Positions 17,801 through 27,972 are shown, counted from the stretch's first letter. The stretch is 64,000 nt of DNA from Lachnospira rogosae (GCF_040096455.1 NZ_JBBMER010000003.1:332282-396281); one strand, 5' to 3'. The notes: generated by a model from the letters alone, not told the origin. Numbers and translations: made by a program.

Positions 17801-17835
17801 AGTGATTAAGTGATAAATAATTATGGAGATTGACA

Positions 17836-18594
17836 ATGGGAAGAGATAATGTTCAGAATGAAGAAATAGAAATTGATATTGGACATATTTTATCTATATT
17901 ATGGGATAAGATAATGGTTATTATTGCAACAGGCATAATAGTGGGACTTGGTGCATTTCTTGTGGCAAAGTTTTTTATAACACCACAGTATGAGTCAGAA
18001 ACCAAGCTGTATGTATTAAACAGAGCTAACGACAGTGCGACTACTTTATCAGATGTCCAGTTATCTACACAGCTTACGAAAGATTATAAGATACTTGTAA
18101 CAAGTGCTCCGGTTATGAATGAAGTTATCAAGGAATTAAAGCTTGATATGAAAGCCTCACAGCTTGCTTCAAGCATATCTGTTGATACACCTTCGGATAC
18201 ACGTGTATTGCAGATAACAGTTGTTAGTGATGATCCTTATCAGGCTAAGAAGATAGCTGACTGCGTGGCTAAAGTATCATCACAGAAGATATGTGATATT
18301 ATGAAGATTGAACAGGTAAATGTTATTGAGGAAGGCTCATTATCAGAGATACCAGCATTTGCTGTTGTCCAGAAATGGACAATTATAGGTGCTCTTGCAG
18401 GTATTGTGCTGTCAGCGGCGGTTATAGTAATAAAGTCAATGTTAGATGATACTGTAAAGACTACAGAAGATGTGGAGAAATATTTTGACCTCAGTACACT
18501 TGCAGTTATTCCAATTTCAGAAGAAATGGATGATGGCTTGCCAAAGAACAAGAAAAAGAGCAGGAAGAACAAAAAGAACAAGAATAAAAAGTAA
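17836..18594 (+). CDS. Polysaccharide chain-length regulator (Wzz/CpsC/YveK)
   Basis: A 252-residue membrane protein of the polysaccharide co-polymerase class. Two transmembrane helices (about residues 27-49 and 180-200) flank an extracellular region with YESETKLYVLNRA and a short proline-containing segment before helix 2. The tail is a very basic KKNKKKSRKNKKNKNKK. In Gram-positive bacteria this is the activating partner of the cytoplasmic tyrosine kinase encoded next (20-base gap). No glycosyltransferase or polymerase genes lie beside it, so the polysaccharide it serves is encoded elsewhere. GGAG precedes the start. Confidence 0.87.
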   Translation: MGRDNVQNEEIEIDIGHILSILWDKIMVIIATGIIVGLGAFLVAKFFITPQYESETKLYVLNRANDSATTLSDVQLSTQLTKDYKILVTSAPVMNEVIKELKLDMKASQLASSISVDTPSDTRVLQITVVSDDPYQAKKIADCVAKVSSQKICDIMKIEQVNVIEEGSLSEIPAFAVVQKWTIIGALAGIVLSAAVIVIKSMLDDTVKTTEDVEKYFDLSTLAVIPISEEMDDGLPKNKKKSRKNKKNKNKK

Positions 18595-18614
18595 AAGTCA
18601 GGTGAAAAGATAAT

Positions 18615-19313
18615 ATGCAGACTATCAATATAGAACGATTAAGAAAGCTTGATTACAGGGCTAATGAGGCATATAAGAATTTAAGAACGAATATCCAGCT
18701 TTGCGGTTCGGATATCAAGGTTATTATGCTCACAAGTACGACACCGGGAGAAGGTAAATCTACTGTATCATTTAATCTTGCGGTATCACTTGCAGAAGCA
18801 GGCAAGAAGGTTATATTTATTGATGCGGATTTAAGAAAGTCGGTGCTTGTAGGACGTTATAAGATTAATACGTCTGTTAAGGGACTTACACATTTCTTAT
18901 CAGGAATTAATAAATTTGAAGAAGTTATGTATGCAACTAATGTTGAGAATTTTAATGTAGTATTTTCTGGTCCGGTGCCACCTAATCCTACAGAGCTTCT
19001 TGGCAATAAGGTGTTTAAGACACTTATAAAAGTATTAAGGGATTTGTATGATTATATAATAATTGATACACCACCTATAGGAAGTGTAATAGACAGTGCC
19101 ATAGTGGCACAGGAGTGTGACGGAGTTGCCTATGTAATGGCGGCTAATGATGTAAGCTACAAATACGCCCAGAAGGGTCTGGAGCAGATTAAAAAGACAG
19201 ACTGCAAGCTTCTTGGAGTGGTACTTAATAAGGTCGATATGGACGATAACAAATACTATGGTAAGTATTATGGCAAATACTATGGCAAGTATGGAGAACA
19301 TGCCAATAAATAG
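18615..19313 (+). CDS. Bacterial tyrosine kinase (CpsD/CapB/YwqD family)
   Basis: A 232-residue BY-kinase that autophosphorylates and controls polysaccharide assembly through its CpsC-like partner. It carries Walker A STTPGEGKST (near residue 45), Walker A' VIFIDADLR, and Walker B YIIIDTPP. The C-terminal tyrosine cluster is a regular repeat, KYYGKYYGKYYGKYGEHANK, starting near residue 213, where phosphorylation occurs in this family. Start context is GTGAAAAG, a modest ribosome site. It is followed by a terminator facing the convergent LCP gene. Confidence 0.92.
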   Translation: MQTINIERLRKLDYRANEAYKNLRTNIQLCGSDIKVIMLTSTTPGEGKSTVSFNLAVSLAEAGKKVIFIDADLRKSVLVGRYKINTSVKGLTHFLSGINKFEEVMYATNVENFNVVFSGPVPPNPTELLGNKVFKTLIKVLRDLYDYIIIDTPPIGSVIDSAIVAQECDGVAYVMAANDVSYKYAQKGLEQIKKTDCKLLGVVLNKVDMDDNKYYGKYYGKYYGKYGEHANK

Positions 19314-19393
19314 GTGGCTGGTTATGTCGTAAATAACATATAATATTATAAACAGCTAATTGACATATTAACTTAATAACTATTTAAAAGGTC

Positions 19394-19436
19394 AAAAAGG
19401 CTTCGCATTACGATATACATAATGTGAAGCCTTTTT
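19394..19436 (+). terminator. Bidirectional terminator between BY-kinase and LCP genes
   Basis: The arms AAAAAGGCTTCGCATTA and TAATGTGAAGCCTTTTT pair with one wobble. Runs of A and T on the two sides let it work for both convergent transcripts. Confidence 0.9.
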
Positions 19437-19500
19437 CTAATACTTGATAGTATTTTGTTAATAGTGTTTTATTAATAGTATTTTGAGCAATATTTTATAG

Positions 19501-21477
19501 TTAATTAGCTGCAGCCTGATTAGCATTGGAATTGCTATCTGCCTGGGCAGGGGCGGCAGCCGCCTGTGTAGGAGCTGTTGTAGCTTCTGTCTTATTGCCG
19601 TTACTGCCGGTATTATTGCTGTTATTATTATTATTACTGTTATTGTTATTACTGTTGTTGTTGTTACTGTTGTTGTTGTTATTGTTATTGCTATTGTTAT
19701 CAGGAGCAGGGGTCTGTGTAGGAGCTGCTGTAGTTGTTGCTGCTTCTGTAGGTGCGGCAGTTGCTTTAGTTGTAGTCTGCTGCTGCTTAGTTGTTGATGA
19801 ACTCTTAGTTGATGTGGCAGCAGAAGTTTCTTCTTTGTTAGTGCTTGATGATTTTGAAGTATTAGGTAAAGACATCAAACCAGTTGGGTTAGAAACCTTG
19901 CTGATCTCTTCGTCATAATATTCCTGTGCATCGAATATATCACCATTAATTATCTTCTTGGCAAGCTGTCTGGCAATATCAACATCAGCCTGATAAAGAA
20001 GTGATACAGAACGATAAGAACCGAAATGCTGGCATAGTCTGCTGTCAGGTTCTGCACCTGTGCTGTATGTCTGTATATTCCATGAACGGCTGTTGGCAAG
20101 CTGCCCTTTTACAAGTGATGTAATATCTGATACAGGCATATTAGTGTAGAGCATATCACCGACAGAATCAAGTAATGCACTGTACTTTGCAAGTATTGCA
20201 GGTGATGTAAGCTTATTGATAATAGCTGTAAGGGCTGCAAGCTGGTTACGGCCTCTCTGGTAATCACCATCTAAGAAAGCATTTCTTTCACGGCAGAAAG
20301 CTAAGGTCTGTTCACCATTACATTCATTATCACCTATTACATAGTGATATCTTGTTGGAGCTGCCTCAAGTCCATTGACAAAGTCAACAGATGAATTGAT
20401 GGTTACACCACCAAGTGCATCTACAATTGTCTCGCAGCCGGTAAAGTTAATCTTAACATAGTAATCAATATTAAGGTCATACAGATTCTGAAGGTTTAGT
20501 ATAGAACCCTCTATACCCCATTGTCCGGCGTGTGTAAGCTTATCATAGCCCTGAGCACCCGTACCAGGATTAGTAAGGTTGATATAGGCATCTCTTGGAG
20601 TAGTGATAAGAAGCACTTGTCTTGTTATTGGGTGGATGACACATAAAATGTTGACATCGCTTCGTCCTGTTGAAAGTATCTTGCCTTCTTCGTCATTACC
20701 TGATATATATATTACAAAAGGTTCTTCGTTGACCTTTTTGTCAGATTCGCTTAATTCTATAGTTCTCTTAAGTTCAATAGTTCCGACAATTCTTATTGAG
20801 TCAAGGAATTCTTCATATTCTTCATCAAATGATGACAATGTGTTGTCATTAATAAGCATAGCCTGAATATCAGTTCCAGCCTCTAATGCAGGAATGATAT
20901 CTTCCCAGGTTGTATATTCCTTAGTCTTGATGTCTGCATTGTTATTAAAGTTAATCTTCTGTATGGCATCCTGATTATCATCGGCATCTACAGTAGAGTT
21001 ATAACCAAATGTATATGATAAAGTATCAGAAAGTGACTGTGCTTTATCCTTCTTTAATACAACGACATCAACGACATCTGTAATCTCCTGTACGTTATTA
21101 CCATTACTGCTTATCTTATCAAGAGTTGTGTCAACCTTTGATGTGAAAAGGAATGTGTATAAAAGTACAGCGGATAAAAGTATAGATATTACTTTTCCTA
21201 TAATATGCGTCTTAGTAAACTGTGATAAAAAGTCGTATATTGCCACAAGTACAAGAACGGCGTCAATAGCTGCGATATACTTGAGCGGAAGAATATCAAG
21301 TTTGTAAAGCTTTAATAGTGTCAATACAGTGAATACAAGCTGAACAACAACGAGTGCAATACCAATAACTGTCGCCCACGCTCTTAGCTTGTGCTTCTTC
21401 TCACTCTGGGAAAGAGTGCTCCCCTTTTTGAAGATATATTGCATATCTTCTCTGGTCTTGTCAAAGAATCCTGACAT
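19501..21477 (-). CDS. LytR-CpsA-Psr (LCP) family protein with low-complexity tail
   Basis: A 658-residue member of the LCP ligases, which attach secondary polymers such as teichoic acid or capsule to peptidoglycan. Three hydrophobic segments lie in residues 30-115. The LCP core follows (about residues 255-450), with ARTD-like GRSDVNILCVIHP, TTPRDAYINL, YDKLTHAGQWG, VDALGGVTI and the arginine-rich ERNAFLDGDYQRGRNQ. The last 120 residues are Ser/Thr/Ala followed by long asparagine runs encoded by AAY triplets, probably a wall-spanning spacer. It converges on the CpsC/CpsD genes, a natural functional partner. CTCC-type ribosome site on the reverse strand. Confidence 0.9.
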   Translation of the reverse strand: MSGFFDKTREDMQYIFKKGSTLSQSEKKHKLRAWATVIGIALVVVQLVFTVLTLLKLYKLDILPLKYIAAIDAVLVLVAIYDFLSQFTKTHIIGKVISILLSAVLLYTFLFTSKVDTTLDKISSNGNNVQEITDVVDVVVLKKDKAQSLSDTLSYTFGYNSTVDADDNQDAIQKINFNNNADIKTKEYTTWEDIIPALEAGTDIQAMLINDNTLSSFDEEYEEFLDSIRIVGTIELKRTIELSESDKKVNEEPFVIYISGNDEEGKILSTGRSDVNILCVIHPITRQVLLITTPRDAYINLTNPGTGAQGYDKLTHAGQWGIEGSILNLQNLYDLNIDYYVKINFTGCETIVDALGGVTINSSVDFVNGLEAAPTRYHYVIGDNECNGEQTLAFCRERNAFLDGDYQRGRNQLAALTAIINKLTSPAILAKYSALLDSVGDMLYTNMPVSDITSLVKGQLANSRSWNIQTYSTGAEPDSRLCQHFGSYRSVSLLYQADVDIARQLAKKIINGDIFDAQEYYDEEISKVSNPTGLMSLPNTSKSSSTNKEETSAATSTKSSSTTKQQQTTTKATAAPTEAATTTAAPTQTPAPDNNSNNNNNNNSNNNNSNNNNSNNNNNSNNTGSNGNKTEATTAPTQAAAAPAQADSNSNANQAAAN

Positions 21478-21872
21478 AATGTTATCTCCTGTTAGTATTC
21501 ATAGAATAAATGTATAAGCCAAGCTTTAAAAAGATGTGAAATATATTCAATTAAAAGCTTAACGTAACAAAAATACTATAACATATTACTAAAAAAAAAT
21601 AAATAAATAGAGTATTAAATATAGAAAAATGTAAAAATACGCCTGTATGCAGTATACAAACATATTGACATTATATGTTTTGCTTAATAATATTAAGAAA
21701 ATAAAGTGAAAAATTAAAGATAAACCTAATTAAACTTAATAATATTCATTTTTGTTCAATTTAATTATGTGAAACACATAAAAAACTTGCATAAATTAAG
21801 TGAAATTAATATAATATCACTTGGGTAACGTACTAAAGCGTACGAATATTAAATCAAAGGAGTTAAACGATT
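21478..21872. other. Divergent intergenic region between LCP and gdhA genes
   Basis: A 395-base AT-rich gap holding the start regions of both divergent genes. It contains the gdhA promoter, given separately, and A-rich tracts near 21590-21610. I see no coding sequence. No convincing sigma-A promoter could be picked for the LCP gene. Confidence 0.5.
21787..21815 (+). promoter_or_regulatory. Sigma-A promoter of gdhA
   Basis: TTGCAT, a 17-base spacer, then TATAAT. Transcription should begin near 21822. The leader then has a short CGTAC/GTACG inverted repeat (21829-21843) before the AAAGGAG ribosome site. Confidence 0.8.
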
Positions 21873-23219
<1,347 letters not shown>

Positions 23220-23250
23220 TTATCCCATAATTATAACGAATTAATATATG

Positions 23251-23314
23251 AGGGCTGCCGCTTAGGTGCAATGTTATTAAGTTGACATTGGGCTTATGCG
23301 GCGGCTCTTTTTGT
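23251..23314 (+). terminator. Long terminator after gdhA
   Basis: Eleven-base arms starting AGGGCTGCCGC pair with GCGGCGGCTCT (two wobbles), followed by TTTTT. The apical part can form an inner AATGT/ACATT stem. Confidence 0.88.
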
Positions 23315-23337
23315 GTAATAGGAAATTCCGATAGAAT
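23308..23337 (+). promoter_or_regulatory. Promoter-like motif shared with spoIIA upstream region
   Basis: A 30-base block beginning TTTTTGTGTAA, continuing AGGAAATTC and ending GATAGAAT. It matches 27 of 30 positions of the block at 27884-27913 ahead of spoIIAA. It can be read as a weak -35 (TTTTGT) 17 bases from a -10 (TAGAAT). Both copies begin within the T-tract of a terminator. Confidence 0.5.
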
Positions 23338-23446
23338 GAAAGCTTTTTAATAAATATCACATTGTATTTTGTCTGCATAACTTATATAATTAAAAATTAA
23401 GATGTAGGTGCCAGATAGTATTATGCCCATTACTGATGTATCAGGG

Positions 23447-23464
23447 AGAAAATGGTATTTTTCT
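23447..23464 (+). other. Leader hairpin of the coiled-coil protein gene
   Basis: AGAAAA and TTTTCT arms with a TGGTAT loop, ending 37 bases before the start codon. The reverse complement of the hairpin at 9825-9852 shares the core GAAAATGGTATTTTTC. Role unknown. Confidence 0.4.
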
Positions 23465-23500
23465 AAAAAAATATGACAAAACACTTGGAGAGGAGTATTA

Positions 23501-25039
23501 ATGTCAGATTTATACAGTATTCTTAATAATTTAACAGATGATGATATAAGGCTGCAACTTGCATTTTTTGATAGTGTGACAATAGGAAATGCAGCGAAGG
23601 AGACAGGTTCACGTATCATATCCGGACTTGCAGATATGGCGAATTCATTTGCAGAGATATTCAGCAGTAAGTTAAAAGTCGAATATGATTATAAGAAAGT
23701 GTCAGATATGGTGGAAGCCAAATATATGCAGCTTAAGACAGCGGACAGGACACATTTAATGTCAATGTTAGAACTTAAACTGCTTGAGATAGCAGGAGCA
23801 CAGGGCAGCATAGATGTCAGCACAGTGGCAGGGAGGGATAAGCTTTTAATGCTTGCTGTTAATGCGGCAGGAGCAGGATATTCCATTAACCAGTACATAG
23901 CACCAGCCCATAAAATGCAGATTATAAGTGACAAATATAACGAGGCATTTATGGATAATCTGTACCAGAGCATTAAGAATATAACACCTGACCAGTTCAG
24001 GGAGTGGTCAGCCATTATGGATAAAGCAATTGCCAGGGCAGATATTGAGATGAAGAGGGTAGTACATAAAGAACTTATGCCGGACGCATTTAATGGAATG
24101 GGTGTGTTAAAGAGCTTAAGAAAGCAGAAGACACAGGAGAAGCTAAGACTTGTTATAGAGTGTTTTGGAGTTGAAGCATTTGATTATAAGACAGTAGAGA
24201 TAAAGACTATGTATCAGGCAATTAGAACCTTCAATAAGGTATCTTCGCTACAGCTTGCAAGAATGATTAATATAGCTGTAAGAAGATACAATAAGCCGTT
24301 ATATGCTAAAGATGAACTTATGCCTTCCTATGTGGCAGAAGATGATAAGGCAAAGCTTGAGCAGGATATGGAATATGCAGCACTTATCAATCAGGTAAAA
24401 GAGATAGATGGTGAAACAGACAAGCTTATAAAAGAACTTGAAGGAATAGAAAAAAGGCAGGCAGATGCAGAGGAAAAGCTTGAAAAAGCCAAAGAACATT
24501 TAGATGAAGTAGATAAAGAATTCTCAGAGCTTGAAGCTAAGAAGAACGAATATATGAGTGGTTCGCATACCGAGCAGGAAACTAAAAGCTACTATGCAAG
24601 GGTTAATGAGGTTAAAAGACAGTTAGACAGGGCATCAGAAGAAGCTGGTGTAAGGGAGAGAAAAAATCAGGAACTTCTTAACCAGATATATCTTACTAAA
24701 GAGAAAATTGAGATGACAAAGAGCCAGACCGAGACTTATCATAATAAGCTTGATGAGCAGACGAATGAAAGAAAGCAGAATTTACAGCGTCTCTGGAGTG
24801 CTTATTATTATAAATTCAGATTTAGTGATGATATATTTACAGAGCTTGTAAAGAACTACGACAGAAAGCATATCGTAGTTATCGAGGAAATGCTTAAGGA
24901 AATGCACGACAGCAGTGATTACAGCATATATCTTGATGGTGATAAGCTTAATGTGTATACAGGCGGCAGGAAACCGATAGTGTTCATATATGAGAATGGA
25001 GTGTTTAATGGAATATTCAGAGATAAAAGCGTTTCTTAA
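23501..25039 (+). CDS. Large soluble coiled-coil protein of unknown function
   Basis: A 512-residue protein with no signal peptide or membrane helix. The N-terminal 270 residues are helical, opening with MSDLYSILNNLTDDDIRLQL and containing an Ala/Gly-rich patch (AVNAAGAGYSINQY). Residues of about 275-430 are charged, with the heptad spacing of a long coiled coil (KEIDGETDKLIKELEGIEKR and on). A short globular end includes YSIYLDGDKLNVYTGGRKP. I do not recognise a family. GGAGAGGAG gives a strong ribosome site. folC begins inside its last 32 bases, so the two are cotranscribed. The upstream motif shared with spoIIA hints at common control. Confidence 0.7.
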   Translation: MSDLYSILNNLTDDDIRLQLAFFDSVTIGNAAKETGSRIISGLADMANSFAEIFSSKLKVEYDYKKVSDMVEAKYMQLKTADRTHLMSMLELKLLEIAGAQGSIDVSTVAGRDKLLMLAVNAAGAGYSINQYIAPAHKMQIISDKYNEAFMDNLYQSIKNITPDQFREWSAIMDKAIARADIEMKRVVHKELMPDAFNGMGVLKSLRKQKTQEKLRLVIECFGVEAFDYKTVEIKTMYQAIRTFNKVSSLQLARMINIAVRRYNKPLYAKDELMPSYVAEDDKAKLEQDMEYAALINQVKEIDGETDKLIKELEGIEKRQADAEEKLEKAKEHLDEVDKEFSELEAKKNEYMSGSHTEQETKSYYARVNEVKRQLDRASEEAGVRERKNQELLNQIYLTKEKIEMTKSQTETYHNKLDEQTNERKQNLQRLWSAYYYKFRFSDDIFTELVKNYDRKHIVVIEEMLKEMHDSSDYSIYLDGDKLNVYTGGRKPIVFIYENGVFNGIFRDKSVS

Positions 25040-26279
25040 TGATACGCCGCAGTATGGTGAAACTACAGGAGTAGAAAGGGCTGGGAAGCTTTTAGAGCTT
25101 CTTGGAAATCCTGATAAGAATTTAAAGATAATACATATAGCAGGAACTAACGGCAAGGGTTCTGTGTGTTCTTATATAGATGATATTTTAAAAAAGTCAG
25201 GATATAAGACAGGTCTGTTTACATCACCCCATCTTGTGACAATAAGGGAACGCATACAGGTTGACGGTGAACTTATATCAAGAGAAGATTTTACACAGTA
25301 CTTTAATAAGGTGTATGAAACAGCCAGGGCGAATAATCTTAAGCTTGCATATTTTGACTTTTTTTTCGGTGCGGCTATGTTATATTTTGATAAATGCAAG
25401 GTCGATTATGTAGTGTTAGAAACAGGGCTTGGTGGAAGCCTTGATGCGACTAATGCAGTACATAATCCACTGTGCTGTGTAATTACGACAATAAGCCTTG
25501 AACATACAGCAATACTGGGAGATACGATTAAGAAAATAGCAGAGCAGAAAGCAGGAATAATAAAGCAGGGCGTGCCTGTTGTATATGCAGATGACAATGA
25601 GGCTTCTGGTGTGATAGAGGATATTGCACACAGCAAGAACAGCTATTGTTACGGAGTATCACCACAGCAATATCAAATAATTAAAAACTTTAATGGCTGT
25701 ATTGATTTTTCACTGCATAATGAGTATTATATTAATAATTGCTTAAGATTGGCTACTCCTGCAATATATCAGGTGGAAAATGTGTCAATAGCAATTACAG
25801 TATGCAGGCTTTTAAAGCATTTGTATCATATTGATATTAAAGACAGTGCCATAGTAGATTCGGCAGGGAGCCACATATGGCAGGGCAGAATGGAGAAGCT
25901 TACGGATAACATATATGTTGACGGTGCACATAATCCTCAGGGAATACAGAGTTTTGTTAATTCGGTTAACGGAATGTATGCTGACAGCACTGATAAAGCG
26001 GCATTATTATTCTCAGTTGTAAGTGATAAGAATTTTGAACAGATGATAAGCATACTGTGTGGCTGTAAGGTATTTGCACGAATAGCGATTACTGTGACAG
26101 GCGGCATAAGGCACTTGGATAAGGAATACATAAGTGCGGCATTTAAAAGACATACAGATATTGAAGTGGAAGTGTATGATAGTGCGAAAGAGGCGGTTCT
26201 TGCATTAAAGAATGAGCCGATGGTATTCTGTACAGGTTCACTTTATCTTGTAGCAGATATAAGGAAAGTTTTGGAATAA
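25008..26279 (+). CDS. folC: Folylpolyglutamate synthase / dihydrofolate synthase
   Basis: A 423-residue Mur-ligase-fold enzyme that adds glutamate to dihydropteroate and to reduced folates. The ATP loop is IHIAGTNGKGSVCSYI (near residue 40). The SPHLVTIRERIQVDG and LETGLGGSLDATN motifs are diagnostic, and DGAHNPQGIQSF marks the C-terminal domain. Of three in-frame starts (24990, 24996, 25008) the last has GGAG six bases upstream. It overlaps the preceding gene by 32 bases and is followed after 21 bases by a small gene. Confidence 0.93.
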   Translation: MEYSEIKAFLNDTPQYGETTGVERAGKLLELLGNPDKNLKIIHIAGTNGKGSVCSYIDDILKKSGYKTGLFTSPHLVTIRERIQVDGELISREDFTQYFNKVYETARANNLKLAYFDFFFGAAMLYFDKCKVDYVVLETGLGGSLDATNAVHNPLCCVITTISLEHTAILGDTIKKIAEQKAGIIKQGVPVVYADDNEASGVIEDIAHSKNSYCYGVSPQQYQIIKNFNGCIDFSLHNEYYINNCLRLATPAIYQVENVSIAITVCRLLKHLYHIDIKDSAIVDSAGSHIWQGRMEKLTDNIYVDGAHNPQGIQSFVNSVNGMYADSTDKAALLFSVVSDKNFEQMISILCGCKVFARIAITVTGGIRHLDKEYISAAFKRHTDIEVEVYDSAKEAVLALKNEPMVFCTGSLYLVADIRKVLE

Positions 26280-26300
26280 TATAAAGATTGGAGAATAGAT

Positions 26301-26441
26301 ATGTTAGATTTTGATGAGGAAATCCAGAAGTTCCAGCCAAGTCTGGAAGTTGAGGATGCAGAAGATGCAATATACAAGAATGATGTACCAGATATAACAG
26401 ATTTAATTAACAAGATTATCGAAGGAAAGAGTGAGAAGTAA
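26301..26441 (+). CDS. 46-residue acidic protein of unknown function
   Basis: A short open frame with a proper ribosome site (GGAG seven bases before ATG), placed between folC and the zinc-ribbon gene with almost no spare sequence; the next ATG comes two bases after its stop. The product begins MLDFDEEIQKFQPSLEVED and is acidic up to a basic helix DLINKIIEGKSEK. The tight packing and spacing argue that it is a real gene. It could be a regulator or partner of the downstream TPR protein. Confidence 0.65.
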   Translation: MLDFDEEIQKFQPSLEVEDAEDAIYKNDVPDITDLINKIIEGKSEK

Positions 26442-26443
26442 TT

Positions 26444-27838
26444 ATGAGATGTTACAAATGTGGCTGTGTCCTTTCAGCAAATGACACATGTGCCAAGTGT
26501 GGTACAGATGTCTCTATATACAAAAAGACTGCCAGGGTTTCAGATATATATTACAACAAAGGTCTTGAGAAAGCCCGTGTGAGGGATTTATCAGGAGCAA
26601 TAGAAACTTTAAAAGTAAGTCTTATGATTAACAAATATAATATTAATGCAAGAAATCTTCTCGGACTTATATATTGTGAGATGGGAGAAGTGGTTGAGGC
26701 ATTATCACAGTGGGTAATGAGCAAGAACCTTGCCCCGGACGATAATGTTGCAGAGAGTTATATAAAGAAAATCCAGTCTAATCAGAATAAGTTTGAATCA
26801 GTTACTAATGCTATTAAGAAATATAACGTATCGCTTCAGTATGCCAAGGATAAGAATACAGATATGGCAGTAATACAGTTAAAGAAGATTGTTATATCTA
26901 ATCCGCATTTTATAAAGGCACATCTGTTGCTTGCGCTTATATATATTAAAGATAATGAATATCAAAGAGCAAGAAAGCTCCTGAATTCAGTGCTTAAGAT
27001 AGACAGGAATAATACTCTTGCAAGTAAGTACCTTGAACAGATAAACCAGAGCCAGAATATTAAAGATAATGATATATCTGGAAGCTTCTTACCTAAGAAG
27101 AAGGTAAAGGAAGAAGAAAGCAAGCCTCTTAATGGTAATGATGTAATACTTCCAAGGTCATCATACAAAGAACCAAGCAATGGTGCTATTACAATAGTCA
27201 ATGTGCTTGTAGGTGTTGTGATTGGTGCGGCACTTATATGGTTCTTAGTAATGCCATCAAGATACAAGGGCATAACAGAAGATTATAACAGAAGTCTGGC
27301 AGAATACAGTGAACAGCTTTCATCAGGCAATGTAGAGCTTAACAGTATGGAAAGTGAATTAAAGACTGTAAAGGCAGAGAAAGAATCACTTGAACAGCAG
27401 TTAAGTGAACTTAATGGAACTGGCGGTGGCAATAAGCTTTTAATATCAGTTATTGAGTCTGCTAATGCTTATATAGCCAATAAAAGGACAGAAGCTGCTG
27501 AGAAGCTTATTGACGTTGATGTAAGTGCACTTCCATCAGACTCAGCCAAGACTTTATATAATACAATTTCGACTGCTGTTATGGCACAGGCAGCTAATGA
27601 GTTCTACAGCAAGGCTCAGACTTCATACTATAAGTCAGATTATGCTACAGCAGTTGATGATTATGTTAAGGCATTTAAGTGCGACGCCACTAAGGTAGAT
27701 GCAGCTTATTATGCGGCTAAATGTTATGTCGCACTTTCACAGACAGACAATGCCAAGAAGTACTATCAGTACATTGTAAATGACTTTAAGACAAGTGGAT
27801 ATTATAAAGAAGCTAATGATTATGTGACATCACATTAA
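26444..27838 (+). CDS. Zinc-ribbon / TPR membrane protein
   Basis: A 464-residue protein starting with a four-cysteine zinc ribbon, CYKCGCVLSANDTCAKCG. TPR repeats follow (about residues 30-210; for example NKGLEKARVRDLSGAIETLK and LLLALIYIKDNEYQRARKLL). One transmembrane helix lies near residues 248-268, then a coiled coil (SSGNVELNSMESELKTVKAE) and a second set of TPR-like helices. This looks like a cytoplasmic sensor or scaffold joined to an extracytoplasmic scaffold. No enzymatic motif is seen. It follows the 46-residue gene directly and ends at a terminator. Confidence 0.78.
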   Translation: MRCYKCGCVLSANDTCAKCGTDVSIYKKTARVSDIYYNKGLEKARVRDLSGAIETLKVSLMINKYNINARNLLGLIYCEMGEVVEALSQWVMSKNLAPDDNVAESYIKKIQSNQNKFESVTNAIKKYNVSLQYAKDKNTDMAVIQLKKIVISNPHFIKAHLLLALIYIKDNEYQRARKLLNSVLKIDRNNTLASKYLEQINQSQNIKDNDISGSFLPKKKVKEEESKPLNGNDVILPRSSYKEPSNGAITIVNVLVGVVIGAALIWFLVMPSRYKGITEDYNRSLAEYSEQLSSGNVELNSMESELKTVKAEKESLEQQLSELNGTGGGNKLLISVIESANAYIANKRTEAAEKLIDVDVSALPSDSAKTLYNTISTAVMAQAANEFYSKAQTSYYKSDYATAVDDYVKAFKCDATKVDAAYYAAKCYVALSQTDNAKKYYQYIVNDFKTSGYYKEANDYVTSH

Positions 27839-27852
27839 TTACCACACGATAA

Positions 27853-27888
27853 ATCCCTGACGGAAATTAGTCCGTCAGGGATATTTTT
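27853..27888 (+). terminator. Intrinsic terminator after the zinc-ribbon/TPR gene
   Basis: Perfect 12-base arms, ATCCCTGACGGA and TCCGTCAGGGAT, with a six-base loop, followed by a T-run. Confidence 0.92.
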
Positions 27889-27913
27889 GTGTAACAGGAA
27901 ATTCTGATATAAT
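27884..27913 (+). promoter_or_regulatory. Promoter-like motif upstream of spoIIAA
   Basis: TTTTTGTGTAACAGG, then AAATTC and GATATAAT. The -10 hexamer TATAAT is at 27908-27913 with a weak TTTTGT 17 bases upstream. It matches the block at 23308-23337 at 27 of 30 positions. AGGAAATT recalls the sigma-H -35 element, but no GAAT-type -10 follows at the right distance. A GGGT/ACCC hairpin (near 27935-27950) lies in the leader. Confidence 0.5.
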
Positions 27914-27972
27914 TATATGTTACGCTTAGCACAAGGGTGCCGATACCCTGAATAGAGGATAGGAGGATAGTT

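Noticed and set aside
19526..19918. Leucine-rich open frame on the + strand
   Set aside because: It is the antisense of the poly-Asn tail of the LCP gene and has no ribosome site.
27895..27950. Sigma-H promoter of spoIIAA
   Set aside because: AGGAAATT fits a sigma-H -35, but no GAAT-type -10 is at the expected 11-13 base distance.
27930..27972. T-box or other riboswitch before spoIIAA
   Set aside because: Only a short GGGT/ACCC hairpin is present. No T-box sequence is found.
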